From assembly GCA_965248545.1 (NCBI GenBank), contig OZ252110.1:3286001-3350000 (forward strand): a DNA stretch of 64,000 nucleotides. Reading direction: 5' to 3'. The notes beneath the pieces were generated by a model that was given only the letters and a program-made list of their open reading frames with translations, was not told the DNA's origin and made no database searches. Below are positions 62,488 to 64,000 of this stretch, in pieces. How positions within the stretch are numbered: the stretch's first letter is position 1; each line of letters opens with the position of its first letter. The stretch comes from Alteromonas_E sp965248545. GTDB taxonomy: Bacteria; Pseudomonadota; Gammaproteobacteria; Enterobacterales; Alteromonadaceae. Both the position numbers and the translations under genes were made by a program.

Positions 62488-63730
62488 CAACAGCGTATTA
62501 TTACAACACGCAGCGACCAAGGACGCCGCTGACCCGTTGAGTGCTAAAAAGGCCTTATTCGACTTACCCTCTGATACGGTCTACTTGGACGGGAATTCTT
62601 TGGGTCCACTAACCCACGCAGCCAAAGCGCGCGCAACAGAGGTTGTTCAGCAGCAGTGGGGACGCGATCTGATTACCAGCTGGAATAAGCACCAGTGGAT
62701 CGAGCTACCGATAACGGTTGGTAACAAAATAGCCAAGCTAATTGGGGCTGCAGAAGGCCAGGTAATTTGCTGTGACTCGATTTCGGTTAATTTGTTTAAG
62801 CTGTTGAGTGCTGCGCTGACAATGCGTCCGAAACGCCACAAGGTGCTGTCGACCATTGATAACTTCCCAACAGATCGTTATATGGTGCAGGGCTTTGCTG
62901 ACTCAAAATTGGCGCCAGAGGTTGAACTTGTTAGTGGCGACGAAGCTGAAATCATGGATCTTATCGACGACTCCATCGCAGTCGTGATGCTGACCCAGGT
63001 CAATTTCAAAACGGGCAAGCGCCTGAATATGCGTGAAATCACTGAGAAAGCGCATCAACATGGGTGTCTGATTATTTGGGATCTAGCGCATAGCGCAGGA
63101 ATTTTACCGGTAGAGCTAGATGCCTGTCAGGCCGACTTTGCTGTTGGCTGTGGCTACAAATATCTAAACGGTGGACCTGGGGCTCCTGCGTTTATTTATG
63201 TCGCCGAGCGACATCAAACTCAGTATCGCCAGCCACTACAAGGCTGGATGGGGCATGCAAACCCGTTTACGTTTGACCCTGACTACCAAGCACCATCTTC
63301 TATCAAGCAAAATCTCGTTGGGACACCCAGTATTGTGTCGATGAGTTTGTTAGACGCAGCGCTTGATTCATTTGAACACACAAATATGGAAACGATAGCC
63401 AATAAAGGCCTCAGTCTAGCAGAGTGGTTTCTGTCGTTATTGACGCAATTTGATTTGGTTAATGAGTTTGAATCGGTCGGGGAATTCAACCGAGAGCACA
63501 GTGGTGCTCAAGTAGCGTTGCATCACCCAGAGGCCTATGCCATTTGCCAAGCCTGGATTGCCAAAGGCGTAATTGCTGACTTCCGGGCTCCGAATTTGCT
63601 TCGTGTTGGGTTTTCGCCGTTGTTTTTATCCTACGCAGATATTGTCACCGCAGTAGAGCGACTTGCCGATGTGATGCACTCGACGTACTATCTTAATCAA
63701 GAGTTCCAAATAAAACACGCTGTGACTTAA
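62480..63730 (+). CDS. kynU: Kynureninase
   Basis: 416 residues. PLP enzyme of fold type I with SVNLFKLLSAAL and the lysine K227 in GCGYKYLNGGPGAPAF. It cleaves kynurenine to anthranilate and alanine. Neighbouring formamidase supports tryptophan catabolism. No tryptophan 2,3-dioxygenase is present in the window. It starts inside the preceding gene. Confidence 0.96.
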   Translation: MTNNSVLLQHAATKDAADPLSAKKALFDLPSDTVYLDGNSLGPLTHAAKARATEVVQQQWGRDLITSWNKHQWIELPITVGNKIAKLIGAAEGQVICCDSISVNLFKLLSAALTMRPKRHKVLSTIDNFPTDRYMVQGFADSKLAPEVELVSGDEAEIMDLIDDSIAVVMLTQVNFKTGKRLNMREITEKAHQHGCLIIWDLAHSAGILPVELDACQADFAVGCGYKYLNGGPGAPAFIYVAERHQTQYRQPLQGWMGHANPFTFDPDYQAPSSIKQNLVGTPSIVSMSLLDAALDSFEHTNMETIANKGLSLAEWFLSLLTQFDLVNEFESVGEFNREHSGAQVALHHPEAYAICQAWIAKGVIADFRAPNLLRVGFSPLFLSYADIVTAVERLADVMHSTYYLNQEFQIKHAVT

Positions 63731-63774
63731 TGGATGCGGCGTATGGGCCGTAACCTCTGAGGGTAAACTATCGC

Positions 63775-64000
63775 GTGGTTCGATTAGGGATGTGGGTGAC
63801 ATTAGCGATCTTTTTGGCGACGGGTGCATTTGCGCGCGTCGACGAGATTGAGCATCCTCAATCACCGGTTGCGCTGAATTATTGTGTTGACCCTGATTGG
63901 AAGCCATACGAAGCGATTCGCAACGGTGTTCATGTTGGCATTTCATATGATTACTTGCAGCTCATTGCGCGCAATGCTCAACTCACGCTAACGCTTATTC
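63775..64000 (+). CDS. Periplasmic solute-binding/sensor domain protein (5' part, cut by window edge)
   Basis: 75 codons visible from GTG 63775, with GAGGG upstream (ATG 63790 is the alternative). Signal-peptide-like start (VRLGMWVTLAIFLATGAFA), then the SBP_bac_3 entry strand NYCVDPDWKPYEAI and GVHVGISYDYLQLI. This pattern is common at the N-terminus of sensor kinases and GGDEF proteins as well as in stand-alone binding proteins. The rest is off the right edge. Confidence 0.65.
   Translation, partial: MVRLGMWVTLAIFLATGAFARVDEIEHPQSPVALNYCVDPDWKPYEAIRNGVHVGISYDYLQLIARNAQLTLTLI

Noticed and set aside
1..64000. CRISPR arrays, transposases, integrases, tRNA and rRNA genes
   Set aside because: No regularly spaced repeats, no IS ends or transposase frames and no tRNA-like cloverleaf were seen by eye; tRNA absence would need a tRNAscan run to confirm.

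Overview
The window reads as chromosomal DNA of a free-living, probably marine gammaproteobacterium. The evidence is the conserved translation block thrS-infC-rpmI-rplT followed by pheS-pheT-ihfA, the Mfd-CsiV pair, outer-membrane phospholipase A, a LolC/E-type permease, a LiuR-controlled leucine catabolic operon, and two GH16 beta-glucanases beside a LacI-family regulator. No genus can be named safely. I see no prophage, transposase, CRISPR array, tRNA or rRNA. The DNA is densely coding, and the only long gene-poor stretch is about 12946-13381.

Layout. 1-5100: a LacI regulator cut by the left edge, a MazG-like pyrophosphohydrolase, a periplasmic solute-binding-like protein, and two divergent GH16 enzymes, one a lipoprotein and one with a TSP3 repeat and a GlyGly-CTERM-like tail. 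This looks like a small laminarin or beta-1,3-glucan locus. 5000-9430: a DksA/TraR-like protein, PldA, another binding-like protein, a DUF3080 lipoprotein and a fructosamine-kinase family protein. 9520-19000: the translation cluster, with infC starting at ATT, strong leader hairpins, and a chemotaxis receptor lying between rplT and pheS. 19000-31200: two small orphan genes, a penicillin-acylase family enzyme, a DASS transporter, a TMEM175-like protein, a hydrolase facing a CadC-like wHTH-TPR regulator, small membrane proteins, DinB and DUF924 proteins, an arylesterase-like beta-propeller and a PsiE-like protein.

30660-36850 is an apparent operon read leftward: PilZ protein, mfd, csiV, then a PduO-type cobalamin adenosyltransferase, with 4-bp overlaps at the last two junctions. 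36960-40300: a LolC/E-like permease without lolD, a phosphoribosyltransferase, a CbiM-like permease and exonuclease III. 40500-53170: a DUF2750 protein, a SufS-SufE fusion, a glycosyltransferase, a PanE-like reductase, an HDOD protein, a thioesterase, an MFS transporter, a hydrolase, glgC, a nucleoside hydrolase, an SRPBCC protein and a fatty acid desaturase.

53184-61553 holds the complete leucine/isovalerate pathway. liuR-A-B-C-D-E is read leftward and takes isovaleryl-CoA to acetoacetate plus acetyl-CoA. A thiolase is read rightward, and two LiuR-box-like palindromes sit between the two units. 61627-63730 couples a kynurenine-formamidase-like hydrolase to kynureninase (tryptophan catabolism), and the right edge cuts another solute-binding-type protein.

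Most of the window is ordinary core and catabolic genome. The observations most worth checking are the ATT start of infC, the SufS-SufE fusion, the signal peptide on the formamidase-like protein coupled to kynU, the glucanase pair with its sorting tail, and the chemotaxis receptor inside the translation cluster. I did not find a convincing undescribed multi-gene system.
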